Assembly (NCBI GenBank): GCA_035308365.1
Contig: DATGGU010000031.1
Span: 1-64,000 of the forward strand
DNA: 64,000 bases
Reading direction: 5' to 3'
Source of the DNA: PALSA-505 sp035308365
GTDB taxonomy: Bacteria > Actinomycetota > Actinomycetes > Streptosporangiales > Streptosporangiaceae
Within the stretch, counting starts at the first letter, position 1, and every line of letters starts with the position of its first letter. This document shows positions 34,261 to 42,978 of the stretch, piece by piece. Under the pieces are notes generated by a model. The model made no database searches. It was not told the DNA's origin and was given only the letters and a program-made list of their open reading frames with translations. The position numbers were made by a program, and so were the translations under genes.

Positions 34261-35157
34261 ATGACCACGAGTGAGCGGGCCGCGCGGCATGCGCCGGGCG
34301 GGGCGGCGGGGGCGCTGCGGCAGCTCGGCCGGGGTGCTTACCGCAGGCTGAACGCGGCGACGGCCTCCCGCCGGCTCACGCCGGGGTTCGTCATGATCGG
34401 GGCGCAGCGGTGCGGGACGACGTCGATGTTCCTCGCGCTGGCCAGCCACCCGCAGGTGATACGCCCCAAGTACCGCAAGGGCATCAACTACTTCGACCTG
34501 AACTACACCCGCGGCGAGAACTGGTACCGCGGTCACTTTCCGACCGCGGCGGCGGCGCGGCGCGCGGCCGCCGGTTACGGCGAGCCGGTGGCGTTCGAGG
34601 CCAGCGGCTACTACCTCTACCACCCGTTCGCGATCGAGCGGCTGGCGCGTGACCTGCCGGCGGCCAAGCTCATCGTCATGCTGCGCGACCCGGTCGAGCG
34701 CGCGTTCTCCGGCTACAAGCACGAGTGCGCCGGTGGGTTCGAGCAGGAGACGAGCTTCGAGAGGGCACTGGAACTCGAAGACAGCCGGCTGGCCGGCGAG
34801 ATCGACCGGATGCGCCGCGATCCGGGCTATGAGAGCTACTCACACCGCCACCACTCCTACCGCCACCGTGGGCAGTATGCGGAGCAGCTCGAGCGGGTCT
34901 TCGGGCTGTTCCCCCGTGAGCAGGTGCACATACTCCAGAGCGAGGCTTACTACGCCGACCCGCCGCGGGAGTACCGGCGGGTCGTGGAGTTCCTCGGCCT
35001 GCATCCCTTTGAGCCGGACCGGTTCAGCCAGCCCAAGGCCCACCCCAGCGAGCCGATGGCCCCGGCGACCAGGGACATGCTCGCCCGGCACTACGCCCCA
35101 CACAACGAGCGGCTGGCCGGACTGCTCGGCCAGCCGCCGCGCTGGGCACAAGCTTGA
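34261..35157 (+). CDS. Sulfotransferase (paralogue B, divergent)
   Basis: A 298-aa sulfotransferase with FVMIGAQRCGTTSMFLAL as 5'-phosphosulfate loop and VMLRDPVERAFSGYKHE as 3'-phosphate site. YRKGINYFDLNY replaces the KEVHFFD of paralogue A. It is the most diverged of the four stand-alone copies; its ending is LLGQPPRWAQA rather than EPSWR. ATG 34261 follows GGGGCCAGGA. It ends 4 bp from the convergent GH26-like lipoprotein gene with no terminator between. Confidence 0.87.
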   Translation: MTTSERAARHAPGGAAGALRQLGRGAYRRLNAATASRRLTPGFVMIGAQRCGTTSMFLALASHPQVIRPKYRKGINYFDLNYTRGENWYRGHFPTAAAARRAAAGYGEPVAFEASGYYLYHPFAIERLARDLPAAKLIVMLRDPVERAFSGYKHECAGGFEQETSFERALELEDSRLAGEIDRMRRDPGYESYSHRHHSYRHRGQYAEQLERVFGLFPREQVHILQSEAYYADPPREYRRVVEFLGLHPFEPDRFSQPKAHPSEPMAPATRDMLARHYAPHNERLAGLLGQPPRWAQA

Positions 35158-35161
35158 TTGA

Positions 35162-36337
35162 TTATCCGGTGCTGACGCTGCCCTGCATCATCGCCGTATG
35201 CCCCAGTGTGGCCAGGGCAGAGATCGATGTGGCGTTGTTGTCCAGATTGTAGTTGCAGGTCACTCCCTGCTCGGGCTGACCAGTGCTGTCCCAGTACATC
35301 GCCGCGCGGATCACCGGGGTGGCGGCCAGGTAGGACTGCATCTCGCGGATGAACCAGGGCTGGATGCCGGCCGGGCTGGGGGCACTGCCCCATTCGGCCA
35401 CGAACACCGGCAGCTTTCCATGTGCGGCGGCAAAGCTGACCACCGGATCGAACACCGAGGCCGGTGTCACCGATTCGGCTCCGGCGGTCGTGACCGGCTG
35501 GTGGTCCCGCTCCATCTTGCAGGAGTAGCTGTTGTATCCGTCGGCGGCGACGACGTCGACCTCGCCGTTACCCGGCCAGTAGCTGCTGGCGCCGTTGTTC
35601 GGCAGGTAGGCCTGGTGCAGCATGATGAACACCCAGTGCAGCCGGCCACCGTCGTTCCAGTTCAGATGGGCGGAAGCGGCGAGCTGATGAATGTGGTCCC
35701 AGGCCCGGACGAACTGCGCCGCGTCGCCCAGCGAGGCGTGGTGCACGTTGTCAGGCTCGTGCTCGAAGCAGATGTAGATCGCGCCGAGGTGGTACTGGTA
35801 GGCGGCGTGGTTCACGGCCTCGAGGAAGGTCCGGATGGGGCCGTCCTGGTCCCCTGCGGCGATCGAGGCGTAGCTGGGCCCGCTGCTGTCCATGCTGACC
35901 AGCAGCGTGCTGCCCGCCGCCATGAACCTGCTGCTGTAGCCGGGGAACGTCTGGCCGATGAAGTAGTAGACCCGGACGATCGCCAGGGTGCGGCCGAGCT
36001 TGCCCTGCTGAGGTACCAGCTCGCCGTCACCGCCGAAAAGCGCGCTGCTGCCGGTGACGCCGGACGATGCGCTCGGCGAACTGCTCGCCGAGGGGGAGGC
36101 TCCGCTTCCGGGCGTCACCAGTCCGGAAGTCCCTGCTACAGCGGCGCTGCCAGCGACGGCACCGGGGGTTCCCGCGTTCAGTGCAAGGCGCCCCGTTGCC
36201 TGACCGCACCCGGCGGCCAGAACGGTCAGGCCCGCTCCGGCGGCTATGATCGCGAAACGGCGGGGGGGACGCCGCAAGCCCTGGCGCCAGCCTGACAGGG
36301 CACCGGCGCGCCTGGGCTCACGTGTATTGTGGTCCAT
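35162..36337 (-). CDS. GH26-like glycoside hydrolase lipoprotein (copy A)
   Basis: A 391-aa exported protein with a lipobox LAAGC (Cys44), a Ser/Ala/Gly-rich linker and a (beta/alpha)8-type hydrolase domain resembling family GH26 beta-mannanases. YICFEHEPDN carries a candidate acid/base Glu and VFVAEWGS a candidate nucleophile Glu; FVRAWDHIHQLAASAHLNW...LHWVFIM is GH26-like. ATG 36337 matches the start of paralogue 41735-42811 (MDHNTREPRR / MNHHTREPRR). It is probably anchored on the outer face of the membrane and may trim or release the polysaccharide made here. It is divergently arranged with the co-polymerase gene at 36725. Confidence 0.75.
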   Translation of the reverse strand: MDHNTREPRRAGALSGWRQGLRRPPRRFAIIAAGAGLTVLAAGCGQATGRLALNAGTPGAVAGSAAVAGTSGLVTPGSGASPSASSSPSASSGVTGSSALFGGDGELVPQQGKLGRTLAIVRVYYFIGQTFPGYSSRFMAAGSTLLVSMDSSGPSYASIAAGDQDGPIRTFLEAVNHAAYQYHLGAIYICFEHEPDNVHHASLGDAAQFVRAWDHIHQLAASAHLNWNDGGRLHWVFIMLHQAYLPNNGASSYWPGNGEVDVVAADGYNSYSCKMERDHQPVTTAGAESVTPASVFDPVVSFAAAHGKLPVFVAEWGSAPSPAGIQPWFIREMQSYLAATPVIRAAMYWDSTGQPEQGVTCNYNLDNNATSISALATLGHTAMMQGSVSTG

Positions 36338-36576
36338 GGCAGTAAAGATTAGACACGTTCGCGCCGAGCGCTCCGGGTTACGCACGGAAAAGGGCGAACG
36401 TTAGCCGGACAGACGCTGCGAGCGCTATACCCTGTCCGCTGACGGACCGTTCGGCGCGAGCGTACCTGGCCGGAAACGGGGGGGAATCCGGCACGGGCGC
36501 TATACGCCCTGTCCAATAGTGGTACCCCACTGTTACCGGATGTCAACTGTGGCAACCGGACATGACCCGGCAGAGG
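36338..36576. promoter_or_regulatory. Divergent control region, copy A
   Basis: This part of the spacer between the lipoprotein and co-polymerase genes resembles 42812-42978. Shared pieces are ATTA-A/G-ACACGTTCGCG next to the lipoprotein start, and CGCTATACCCTGTCC (36423-36437), which recurs in altered form at 36498-36513 and in copy B near 42898-42911. The shared TATACCCTGT may be part of a promoter or a regulator site. Confidence 0.45.
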
Positions 36577-36724
36577 GTGAGATGTCATCCAGCGAGGCGG
36601 CTCGAGCGTCGACAATCCACGGGGGGACAGCGTCGACAGTCCACGGGGGGACTTCGTACATGACACGTCGTGATGATGGCTGCTCCGCGCAGGTGAGCAG
36701 CGATACAGCAAGGAGCAGGGCAGC
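36577..36724 (+). promoter_or_regulatory. Conserved leader of the co-polymerase gene, copy A
   Basis: About 148 bp immediately upstream of ATG 36725, highly similar to 42979-43104 ahead of the second co-polymerase. It shares GAGATGTCATCCAGCGAGGC at the 5' end and CGCAGGTGAGC...GCAAGGAGCAG just before the start. Copy A contains a 24-bp tandem duplication (36606-36629 and 36630-36653) with a six-G run that is single in copy B. It is probably a transcribed leader with a regulatory role. Confidence 0.5.
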
Positions 36725-38416
36725 ATGAATCCCAGCCAGCGGTCCGACACCATGGAGTCGTCGGTGGACCTCAGCGGCGTGCTACGCCGTCGCTGGTTGA
36801 TCATCGTCGTTCTGGCCGTCGTTGGCCTGGTCGGTGCTTTTGGCTACGTCACGGTCGCGCCGAAGGCATACACCGCAACCTCGGCCGTCTACGTCGCGCC
36901 CACCGGGGCCGACCAGAACCAGCCAGGCTCCACCTCGTCCAACAAGGCGAACACCGGCCTGGTCAACATGAACACCGAGGCGACAATCGTCACGTCGGGC
37001 ACCGTCGCGTCGACGGCCATCCGGATCCTGAAGAGCTCGCTGACCCCCTACCAGCTCACCAAGCAGATCTCGGTCGTCATCCCGCCAAGCTCGCAGGTGC
37101 TCGAGATCAACTGCACCGCATCATCGCCCGCTTCCTCAGTGACCTGCGCGAACGCCTTCGCGACCGCCTACCTGGCAGATCGCCGGTCAAACGCCCAGAA
37201 CGTGCTGAGCGGACAGATCGCCCAGCTCCAGAACAGCGTGAAGGGCGTGCAGAACCGGATCTCCGCGCTGAACGCGGCCATCAGCGGCCTGCCAGCGAGT
37301 TCCCCGACCCGCGCCAACGACCTGACCGACATCGCCTCCGACAAGACCGAGATCAGCTCGCTCAACGCACAGATCAGCACGCTGACCGGTCAGGCGGCCA
37401 ACGTCACCGGTGGGCGCGTCCTCACCCAGGCCACCCCGCCCGGCTCGCCGAGCAGCCCGAAGAAGTCCTACATCATTCCTGCTGGCCTCGTCGCCGGCCT
37501 GCTCATCGGCCTGATCGCGGCGTTCGTCGCGGACCGCAGGGACAGGCGGCTGCACTCGGCCAACGACGTGGAGCGGCTGCTGGACATTCCGGTACTGCTG
37601 GACCTGTCCCGGAACACGTTCGGCCGCCAGGTCTCACTGGCCGCACCGCGCTCCCGGATGGGCAAGGCGTTCACCGAACTGGCCCACGCCGTGGCGTCAT
37701 CCCTGGGTGAAGGCTCCCACGTGCTGCTGGTGGCGGGCACCTCGCCAGGCCCTGAGGCCAGCGTGGTGGCGGCCAACCTGGCCGCCACCCTGGCCCGCAC
37801 CCACTCCGAGGCGGTGCTGGTGTGCGCGGACATGCGGGACAGCGTGGCCACCGAGATGTTCGGCCTGACCGACAACCGCGGCCTGGCCGAGGTGGTCGCC
37901 GGGCGGGCGACGGTGGGCGAGGTGGCCCGCGGCCCGGCCGGCATCCCGGGCCTGTGGGTGATCCCGCCGGGAGCCGACACCTCGCTGGCCGAATACCACC
38001 TGCAGTACGACACGGCCAAGGCGCTGACCGCCCAGTTGCGGCGCGATGCCCGCTATGTGGTGATCGAGGCCCAGGCCGGTGACGATGGCGCGGACACCTT
38101 CGCCCTGTCCGAGTTCGCCGACGCCGCACTGCTGACCGTCGAGGTCAACCGCACCAGCCGCGAAGAAGCAGGCAACGCCATCACCCGGCTGCACCGTATG
38201 CGCACTCCTATCGTCGGCGCGGCGGCGCTGCCGACCCTCGGCCGGATCAGCGTCCGCCCGCCGCAGCCCGTCGGCGGCCAGCCACGGCTGGGTTCGGATG
38301 GCCGCGACGGAGCGGTCGGCGGACACTCCTACGGTGAGCTGCCCGGCTCGCAGGACCGCCCGGTCCGCTCTCGCGAAACCCACGGCGACCCGGCCGACCG
38401 GGTGCCCGGACGCTAA
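36725..38416 (+). CDS. Polysaccharide co-polymerase, Wzz/Wzc-like with degenerate kinase domain (copy A)
   Basis: A 563-aa membrane protein: N-terminal span (about 24-45), extracytoplasmic Wzz/PCP domain with coiled-coil segment (about 150-225), second span (about 250-270), then a cytoplasmic domain with the fold of bacterial tyrosine kinases. It should control chain length or export of the polysaccharide. The Walker A region reads AGTSPGPEASVVAANLA (about 337-353), lacking the Gly-Lys-Ser/Thr, and Walker A' is VLVCADMRD. The C-terminus has no Tyr cluster, so kinase activity is unlikely. ATG 36725 has AAGGAG nine bases upstream. A perfect hairpin terminator follows the stop. Confidence 0.85.
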   Translation: MNPSQRSDTMESSVDLSGVLRRRWLIIVVLAVVGLVGAFGYVTVAPKAYTATSAVYVAPTGADQNQPGSTSSNKANTGLVNMNTEATIVTSGTVASTAIRILKSSLTPYQLTKQISVVIPPSSQVLEINCTASSPASSVTCANAFATAYLADRRSNAQNVLSGQIAQLQNSVKGVQNRISALNAAISGLPASSPTRANDLTDIASDKTEISSLNAQISTLTGQAANVTGGRVLTQATPPGSPSSPKKSYIIPAGLVAGLLIGLIAAFVADRRDRRLHSANDVERLLDIPVLLDLSRNTFGRQVSLAAPRSRMGKAFTELAHAVASSLGEGSHVLLVAGTSPGPEASVVAANLAATLARTHSEAVLVCADMRDSVATEMFGLTDNRGLAEVVAGRATVGEVARGPAGIPGLWVIPPGADTSLAEYHLQYDTAKALTAQLRRDARYVVIEAQAGDDGADTFALSEFADAALLTVEVNRTSREEAGNAITRLHRMRTPIVGAAALPTLGRISVRPPQPVGGQPRLGSDGRDGAVGGHSYGELPGSQDRPVRSRETHGDPADRVPGR

Positions 38417-38424
38417 TCGCGTGT

Positions 38425-38459
38425 GCTGGGCTCCCCTCGCCTCGCGAGGGGAGCCCAGC
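38425..38459 (+). terminator. Strong hairpin terminator after co-polymerase A
   Basis: A perfect 16-bp stem, GCTGGGCTCCCCTCGC (38425-38440) and its complement (38444-38459), with a 3-base loop. It starts 9 bp after the stop codon at 38414-38416. There is no T-run, as is common for high-GC actinobacterial terminators. Confidence 0.8.
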
Positions 38460-38510
38460 CAGTGGTAAAGACCCCCTTTCAAATCATCAAAACGATCAGG
38501 AACTCTAGGA

Positions 38511-38612
38511 GCGTCATGCAAACCGCATCGCGAGTGCGGGGCCCAGACGGCCTGCGCGAGCGATCGGGCCAGCTCAGCCCCGGAGCCACCAGGCAGGTAA
38601 TTTGCATGACGC
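38511..38612. repeat. Inverted-repeat intergenic element, copy 2
   Basis: Perfect 12-bp terminal inverted repeats, GCGTCATGCAAA (38511-38522) and TTTGCATGACGC (38601-38612), bound a 102-bp element with the inner hairpin CCGCATCGCGAGTGCGG and ACCAGGCAGG before the right arm. A flank GACTTTCG follows. It lies 85 bp before the DUF3048 gene. Confidence 0.75.
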
Positions 38613-38696
38613 GACTTTCGTATAAGCACCGTTCTGACCTGCGACAGTCAAGAAGCGGCCGGGAGTTTGACCCGGAAGTTTTGAAGGGGATTCCGA

Positions 38697-39857
38697 GTGA
38701 CCGAGCACAGCGCACCCCGGGGACACCGCAGACCCCGATGGCGTAACGAAGCGGCGGAGGGGGCGCCGTGCGGCAGAGCATGGGCATTCCAGGCGGCCCC
38801 GGGTGGCGTGCCTGGACAGCGATCCCCGCGAGCGCGCCGCAGGGCGGTCAGCCTGGTGACCGTGGCCGGGCTGACGGTCGCGGCCGCCGGGTGCAGCCAG
38901 GTGCCGAATCCGGTCGGCCCGGGTGCGGGTTCGTCTTCCTCCCCGTCGCCCTCATCGAGCACCTCGGCCAGCGCGGTGAGTTCCAGCCACCCACTGGCGC
39001 CGCTGACCGGGCTGCCGGCCGCGAGTGCGGCCGGCGCGGGCAAGCCGGCGGTGGCCCTGATGGTGTCGGGCACCAGCCCACAGGGGCTGAGTTCCGCGGA
39101 CGTGGTGTACGAGGAGATCAGCTCACCGGTCCGCTACATCGCCATCTACCAGTCCAGCCAGTCGGCCACCGTCGGCCCGATCACCTCGACCAACCCCACC
39201 GACCGGGAAGCGCTGGCTGTGCTGCACCCGCTGGTCGGATACGACGGGTCCGCGGCCCCTTACTTCGTCAGGCTGCTGGATTCGACGAAGGTCGTCGACG
39301 CCGGTTACACCACCCACGCCTCGCTGTACTCCTCGTCCACGGCCGGGGTGACCACCACGGCGCAGGCCATCTCCGGTGCGGTGCGCGGGACCGCACCCCC
39401 GGCGATCTTCCAGTACCGCGGCGCCGAAACCGGCAGCAGCACGCTGGCCAGCACCGGCGTGTCCAGGCCCGGCAGCGTCACGCTGACCATCCCGGGCCTG
39501 GGTACCCAGGACTGGAGCTTCGACTCCAGCACCGACCGATGGGTGCTGAAGAGCGGCGGCCCATCTGTCCAGGTGGCCAATCTGGTCATACAGTACGTTT
39601 CCTACAAGACGGTCAACGTCAATCCCAAGCATGGGATCGTGGTGTCGGCCGCCAGTGTCACCGGCACCGGCCGGGCCGAGGTGTTCTCCGGCAGCCTCAG
39701 CGGGGGCAGCGGTGGCACCGCCGCCTCCGGCACCTGGTCCAAGCCGCACACCACCTCGCTGACCAACTACTTCGACTCCAGTGGGAGCCCCATGGCCTTC
39801 TCGCCCGGACCTACCTGGATCCTCCTCGCCCCGTCAGGAACCAAGGTCGGCACATGA
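38697..39857 (+). CDS. DUF3048-domain lipoprotein (YerB-like)
   Basis: A 386-aa exported protein. A long basic N-region precedes a hydrophobic segment and a lipobox ending at Cys66 (VAAAGCSQ), then a Ser-rich linker and a DUF3048 domain: LAPLTGLPA, KPAVALMV and LSSADVVYEEI are family features. The domain's function is unknown; members occur with cell-surface functions in Gram-positives. GTG 38697 follows GAAGGGGA. It overlaps the next sulfotransferase by 4 bp (ATGA), a tight coupling that suggests a shared role in modifying or handling the sulfated glycan. Confidence 0.82.
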   Translation: MTEHSAPRGHRRPRWRNEAAEGAPCGRAWAFQAAPGGVPGQRSPRARRRAVSLVTVAGLTVAAAGCSQVPNPVGPGAGSSSSPSPSSSTSASAVSSSHPLAPLTGLPAASAAGAGKPAVALMVSGTSPQGLSSADVVYEEISSPVRYIAIYQSSQSATVGPITSTNPTDREALAVLHPLVGYDGSAAPYFVRLLDSTKVVDAGYTTHASLYSSSTAGVTTTAQAISGAVRGTAPPAIFQYRGAETGSSTLASTGVSRPGSVTLTIPGLGTQDWSFDSSTDRWVLKSGGPSVQVANLVIQYVSYKTVNVNPKHGIVVSAASVTGTGRAEVFSGSLSGGSGGTAASGTWSKPHTTSLTNYFDSSGSPMAFSPGPTWILLAPSGTKVGT

Positions 39858-40795
39858 GCCCGGACCAGAAGACGGCGCCAGGGGCCGGATCAGGCAAGCG
39901 CGCCTGGGCGGAGCGCCGGGAAGCGGAACCCGCGCACACCGGGTGGCACCAGCTCGGCAGGCGGGTGGCCCGCTGGGGGCTGGTGTCGGCGGGGCGCCCT
40001 CTTCGCCATGCCCGGATGCTGCCCAGCTTCCTGATCGTGGGCGAGGAACGGTGCGGCACCACGTCCATGTTCCATCTGCTGCGCCAGCACCCGGCCGTGT
40101 TCAACGGCACCCTGCCGCGCAAGGAGATGCACTACTTCGACCACAAGTACGCCCATGGGCTCGGCTGGTACCAGTGCCACTTCCCGCTGAAGGTCCGCAC
40201 CAGGCTGGCCGCCCGCGGCGCCGTCCCGGTTACCTTCGAGGCCACCGCCAACTACATGTTCCATCCGCTGGCGCCCGAGCGGATCAACCGGGATCTGCCC
40301 GGTGTGCGGCTGCTGGTGCTGCTGCGGGATCCGGTGGAGCGGGCCTATTCCGCCCACGCTCACCAAACCGGCTTCGGTGACGAGACGGAGCCGTTCGAGC
40401 GGGCGCTGGAACTGGAGGACTCCCGGCTGGAGGGCGAGGTCGAGCGGATCATCGCCGACCCCGCCTACCACAGCTACGCCCACGACCACTACACCTACCG
40501 GGCTCGTGGCTACTATGCCGAGCACCTGGCACAACTGGAAAAGATCTTCGGCCGGGACCGCATCCACGTGGTCGACAGCGACGCCTTCTTCGCCGACCCC
40601 GGGCCCGCCTACGACCAGGTGCTGAGCTTCCTCGGCCTGCCCTCGCACACGCCCACGTTCACCGCGCGGAACGCCCGCCCCCGCTCACCCATGCCCGAGA
40701 CGGTCCGGGCGGCCCTGGCGGAGCACTTCCGCCCGCACGACGAACGGCTCACCGCCTGGCTTGGCCACGAGCCGAGCTGGCGGGCCGGGAGCTAA
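39854..40795 (+). CDS. Sulfotransferase (paralogue C)
   Basis: A 313-aa PAPS-dependent sulfotransferase. FLIVGEERCGTTSMFHLL is the 5'-phosphosulfate loop, LLRDPVERAYSAHAHQ the 3'-phosphate site, and RKEMHYFD carries the active-site Lys/His. It resembles paralogues A and D along its whole length, including PFERALELEDSRLEGE and WLGHEPSWR. It is translationally coupled to the DUF3048 gene upstream. Its last ~111 bp overlap, tail to tail, the 3' end of the glycosyltransferase gene on the other strand. Confidence 0.9.
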   Translation: MSPDQKTAPGAGSGKRAWAERREAEPAHTGWHQLGRRVARWGLVSAGRPLRHARMLPSFLIVGEERCGTTSMFHLLRQHPAVFNGTLPRKEMHYFDHKYAHGLGWYQCHFPLKVRTRLAARGAVPVTFEATANYMFHPLAPERINRDLPGVRLLVLLRDPVERAYSAHAHQTGFGDETEPFERALELEDSRLEGEVERIIADPAYHSYAHDHYTYRARGYYAEHLAQLEKIFGRDRIHVVDSDAFFADPGPAYDQVLSFLGLPSHTPTFTARNARPRSPMPETVRAALAEHFRPHDERLTAWLGHEPSWRAGS

Positions 40796-41680
40796 GCCGG
40801 AAACCCTGGTCTTGGCCAGGTCGTCCAGGGCGTCGAACGCCTCCGGCCAGGCGGTCAGGTCCACCTTCCTGGCGAAGAAGGCGTCACTGTCCCGGAGGAC
40901 CGGCAGGTCGTCCGGGCCGAGGATGGCGGGGTGTGGTGTGCCACCGGGCCACCTGACATAGCGCCGGCGGTGGTTGGCCACCGTGAGTTCCGGCTGGCCG
41001 TTGATCAGCACGGTGCCCAGCCATCCCTCGTCCGCGTTCGGGGAGCGCTCCAGGAAGCGCACCACCGGGTCATTGAGCGGCGAATCGACCACCTTGTGCA
41101 CCGCCCGGGCCGACAGGTCGGCCCACTGCTCACCCACGTACAGCCCGACCCCGTTCCGGAACGGGTGCCGCCGCGGCCAGGGCAGCGGGACCGACCGGGG
41201 CGAGCCGGGCAGCCGCCGCCGGTAGAAGTAGCGGTGCCGGGTGGAGGCCTGCCAGTGGTGCACGTCGTCGGCCGGGTCACCGTCCACCCGGAAGTTGCGC
41301 ATGAACGCGTCGCAGGGCGCGCTGGCGAGTTCGTCCTCGATCGCCTCCATCGCGCGTATGGGGTAGTCCTGGCCGGAGATCACCAGCGCCCAGGACAGCT
41401 CGGGGACGTTGACCCGCAGCCAGTCCAGGCTCTTGCGGATCGCGAAAATGATGCCTGTCCTGCCCCAGGGGCACGGCACCGGGTCCGGCACCAGTGCCAC
41501 CGACGAAGACGGCCGCAGGGTCAGCGGCTCACCGTTCGGGTCGTGATGGATGGCGGCCATGGTGTCCCGCCCACTGGCCACCCGGGCCGCCAGCCGTTCG
41601 ATCTGCGCCGGGGCACGGTGTGAGATCACCACGACCGCGACCGTGCCCCGGCCAGTCTTCTCTTCCTGCTCCCCAGTCAC
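40685..41680 (-). CDS. Core-2/I-branching-type glycosyltransferase (GT14-like)
   Basis: A 331-aa protein with the core-2/I-branching enzyme pattern: VVVISHRAPAQIERLAARV at the N-terminus, IHHDPNGE, WALVISGQDYPIRAM and AFMRNFRVDGDP. Bacterial members transfer a sugar (GlcNAc or xylose in characterised cases) to a glycan. ATG 41680 begins the first recognisable strand of the domain. The last 37 codons overlap the sulfotransferase gene in antisense. If both stops are used, the convergent transcripts overlap by 111 bp. It is followed upstream by the second GH26-like gene on the same strand, 54 bp away. Confidence 0.8.
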   Translation of the reverse strand: MTGEQEEKTGRGTVAVVVISHRAPAQIERLAARVASGRDTMAAIHHDPNGEPLTLRPSSSVALVPDPVPCPWGRTGIIFAIRKSLDWLRVNVPELSWALVISGQDYPIRAMEAIEDELASAPCDAFMRNFRVDGDPADDVHHWQASTRHRYFYRRRLPGSPRSVPLPWPRRHPFRNGVGLYVGEQWADLSARAVHKVVDSPLNDPVVRFLERSPNADEGWLGTVLINGQPELTVANHRRRYVRWPGGTPHPAILGPDDLPVLRDSDAFFARKVDLTAWPEAFDALDDLAKTRVSGLAPGPPARLVAKPGGEPFVVRAEVLRQGRPDRLGHG

Positions 41681-41734
41681 GTGCGCACTGTACCGCGAAC
41701 CGCGCGGCCGGACGCCGGCACCTCCGTGCGGCGG

Positions 41735-42811
41735 CTACCCGGTGAGATGACCCTGCAGCCGGCTGGAGTGGGCCAGCGTGTTCATGGCGGAGATGGACGC
41801 CGATTCGGAGTTGAAGCTGTAGTCGCAGCCGACACCCGTGCTGTCCCAGTACAGCACCGCGTCCACCAGGGGGTTGGCAGCGACGAAGGACTCCATCTGA
41901 CGGATGAACCCCGACTGCGTGCCGACCGGATCGAAGTCGCTGCCCCATTCGGAGATGAACACCGGAAGCTGGCCGTGCTTGTGGGCGAACCGCACGACCG
42001 GGTTGAAGATCGAGGCCGGCGTGGCCTGACCCTGACTGGCCTGCGGGGAGTTCTTGGCCAGCCGGCAGGCGTAGCTGTTGTAACCGTCGGCCGCGACGAT
42101 GTCGACCTCATGAGCCCCGGGCCACCACGTGCGGGCGCCGCCGCCGATCTGGTAAGCGTTATGAACCATGATCCACACCCAGTGCAGCCGCCCGCCGTCG
42201 TTCCAGTCCAGGTGCGCGGCCATGGCGAGCTGGTGGACGTGGTCCCAGGCCTGGATGAACTGTGCGGCGGAGCCCAGCTTGACGTGCAGGTAGTTCTCGG
42301 GCTCATGCTCGAAGCAGAGGTAGATCGCAGGCAGGTGGTACTGCACGGCCGCCTGGTTCACGGCCCGGAGGAAGCCGAGGATGGCCGTGTCGTCGTCGCC
42401 GGCCGCGATGGACGAGTAGCTCGGGCCGCTGGTGCTGCTGTCCAGGCTCACCAGCAGCGTGCTGCCCTCGGCCAGCAGCTGAGCGCTGCTGGGGCCGGGA
42501 AAGGACTGGCCTATCTGGTAGTAGACGCGGACAATCGCCAGCTTGCGGCCGAGCTGTGACTCCTCCTGAGCCATCGGGGCATTGCCGCCGAACAGGGCCC
42601 CCCCGCTGACCCCTGACCTGGCGGCCGAGTTGAATGCGGGCGATGGTTTGACGGAGGGCCGTACCGAAGTGGCCGGGATGCTGGATGGCGCCGGGGCGGG
42701 TGGCTGGCTGCCGCAGGCCGCCGCCACGATGGCGAGGCTGGCCGCAGTGGCCAGCATGACGAGACCACGACGCCGGCCAGCACGCCGAGGCTCGCGTGTA
42801 TGGTGGTTCAT
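41735..42811 (-). CDS. GH26-like glycoside hydrolase lipoprotein (copy B)
   Basis: A 358-aa paralogue of the protein at 35162-36337, with lipobox VAAAC (Cys33), a short Pro/Ser linker and the same hydrolase domain: YLCFEHEPEN (candidate acid/base Glu) and VFISEWGS (candidate nucleophile). FIQAWDHVHQLAMAAHLDW and LHWVWIM match copy A. ATG 42811 is chosen by alignment with copy A. It is divergent from the second co-polymerase, just as copy A is from the first, so the two modules arose by duplication. Confidence 0.75.
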   Translation of the reverse strand: MNHHTREPRRAGRRRGLVMLATAASLAIVAAACGSQPPAPAPSSIPATSVRPSVKPSPAFNSAARSGVSGGALFGGNAPMAQEESQLGRKLAIVRVYYQIGQSFPGPSSAQLLAEGSTLLVSLDSSTSGPSYSSIAAGDDDTAILGFLRAVNQAAVQYHLPAIYLCFEHEPENYLHVKLGSAAQFIQAWDHVHQLAMAAHLDWNDGGRLHWVWIMVHNAYQIGGGARTWWPGAHEVDIVAADGYNSYACRLAKNSPQASQGQATPASIFNPVVRFAHKHGQLPVFISEWGSDFDPVGTQSGFIRQMESFVAANPLVDAVLYWDSTGVGCDYSFNSESASISAMNTLAHSSRLQGHLTG

Positions 42812-42978
42812 AGCAAGAAAGATTAAACACGTTCGCGCGCGGCACTCCGGGCTCTCGCCTGGGAAATCACGAACCTTTGCCGGGCAGATGAGGCGCGCCC
42901 TATACCCTGTTCGGTGACAGATGAGTTCCATCCGGGCGCACCAGCCGGAAACGGGGGGAATCCGGCGGTCACGCTGAG
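42812..42978. promoter_or_regulatory. Divergent control region, copy B
   Basis: Counterpart of 36338-36576 but shorter. It keeps ATTAAACACGTTCGCG next to the lipoprotein start and a single CCCTATACCCTGTTCGGTGA (42897-42916), the motif repeated in copy A. The similarity falls off between these islands, which marks them as the constrained parts. Confidence 0.45.

Noticed and set aside
36725..38416. Co-polymerase A considered as an active bacterial tyrosine kinase
   Set aside because: The Walker A Gly-Lys-Ser/Thr and the C-terminal Tyr cluster are absent, so an active kinase is not supported.
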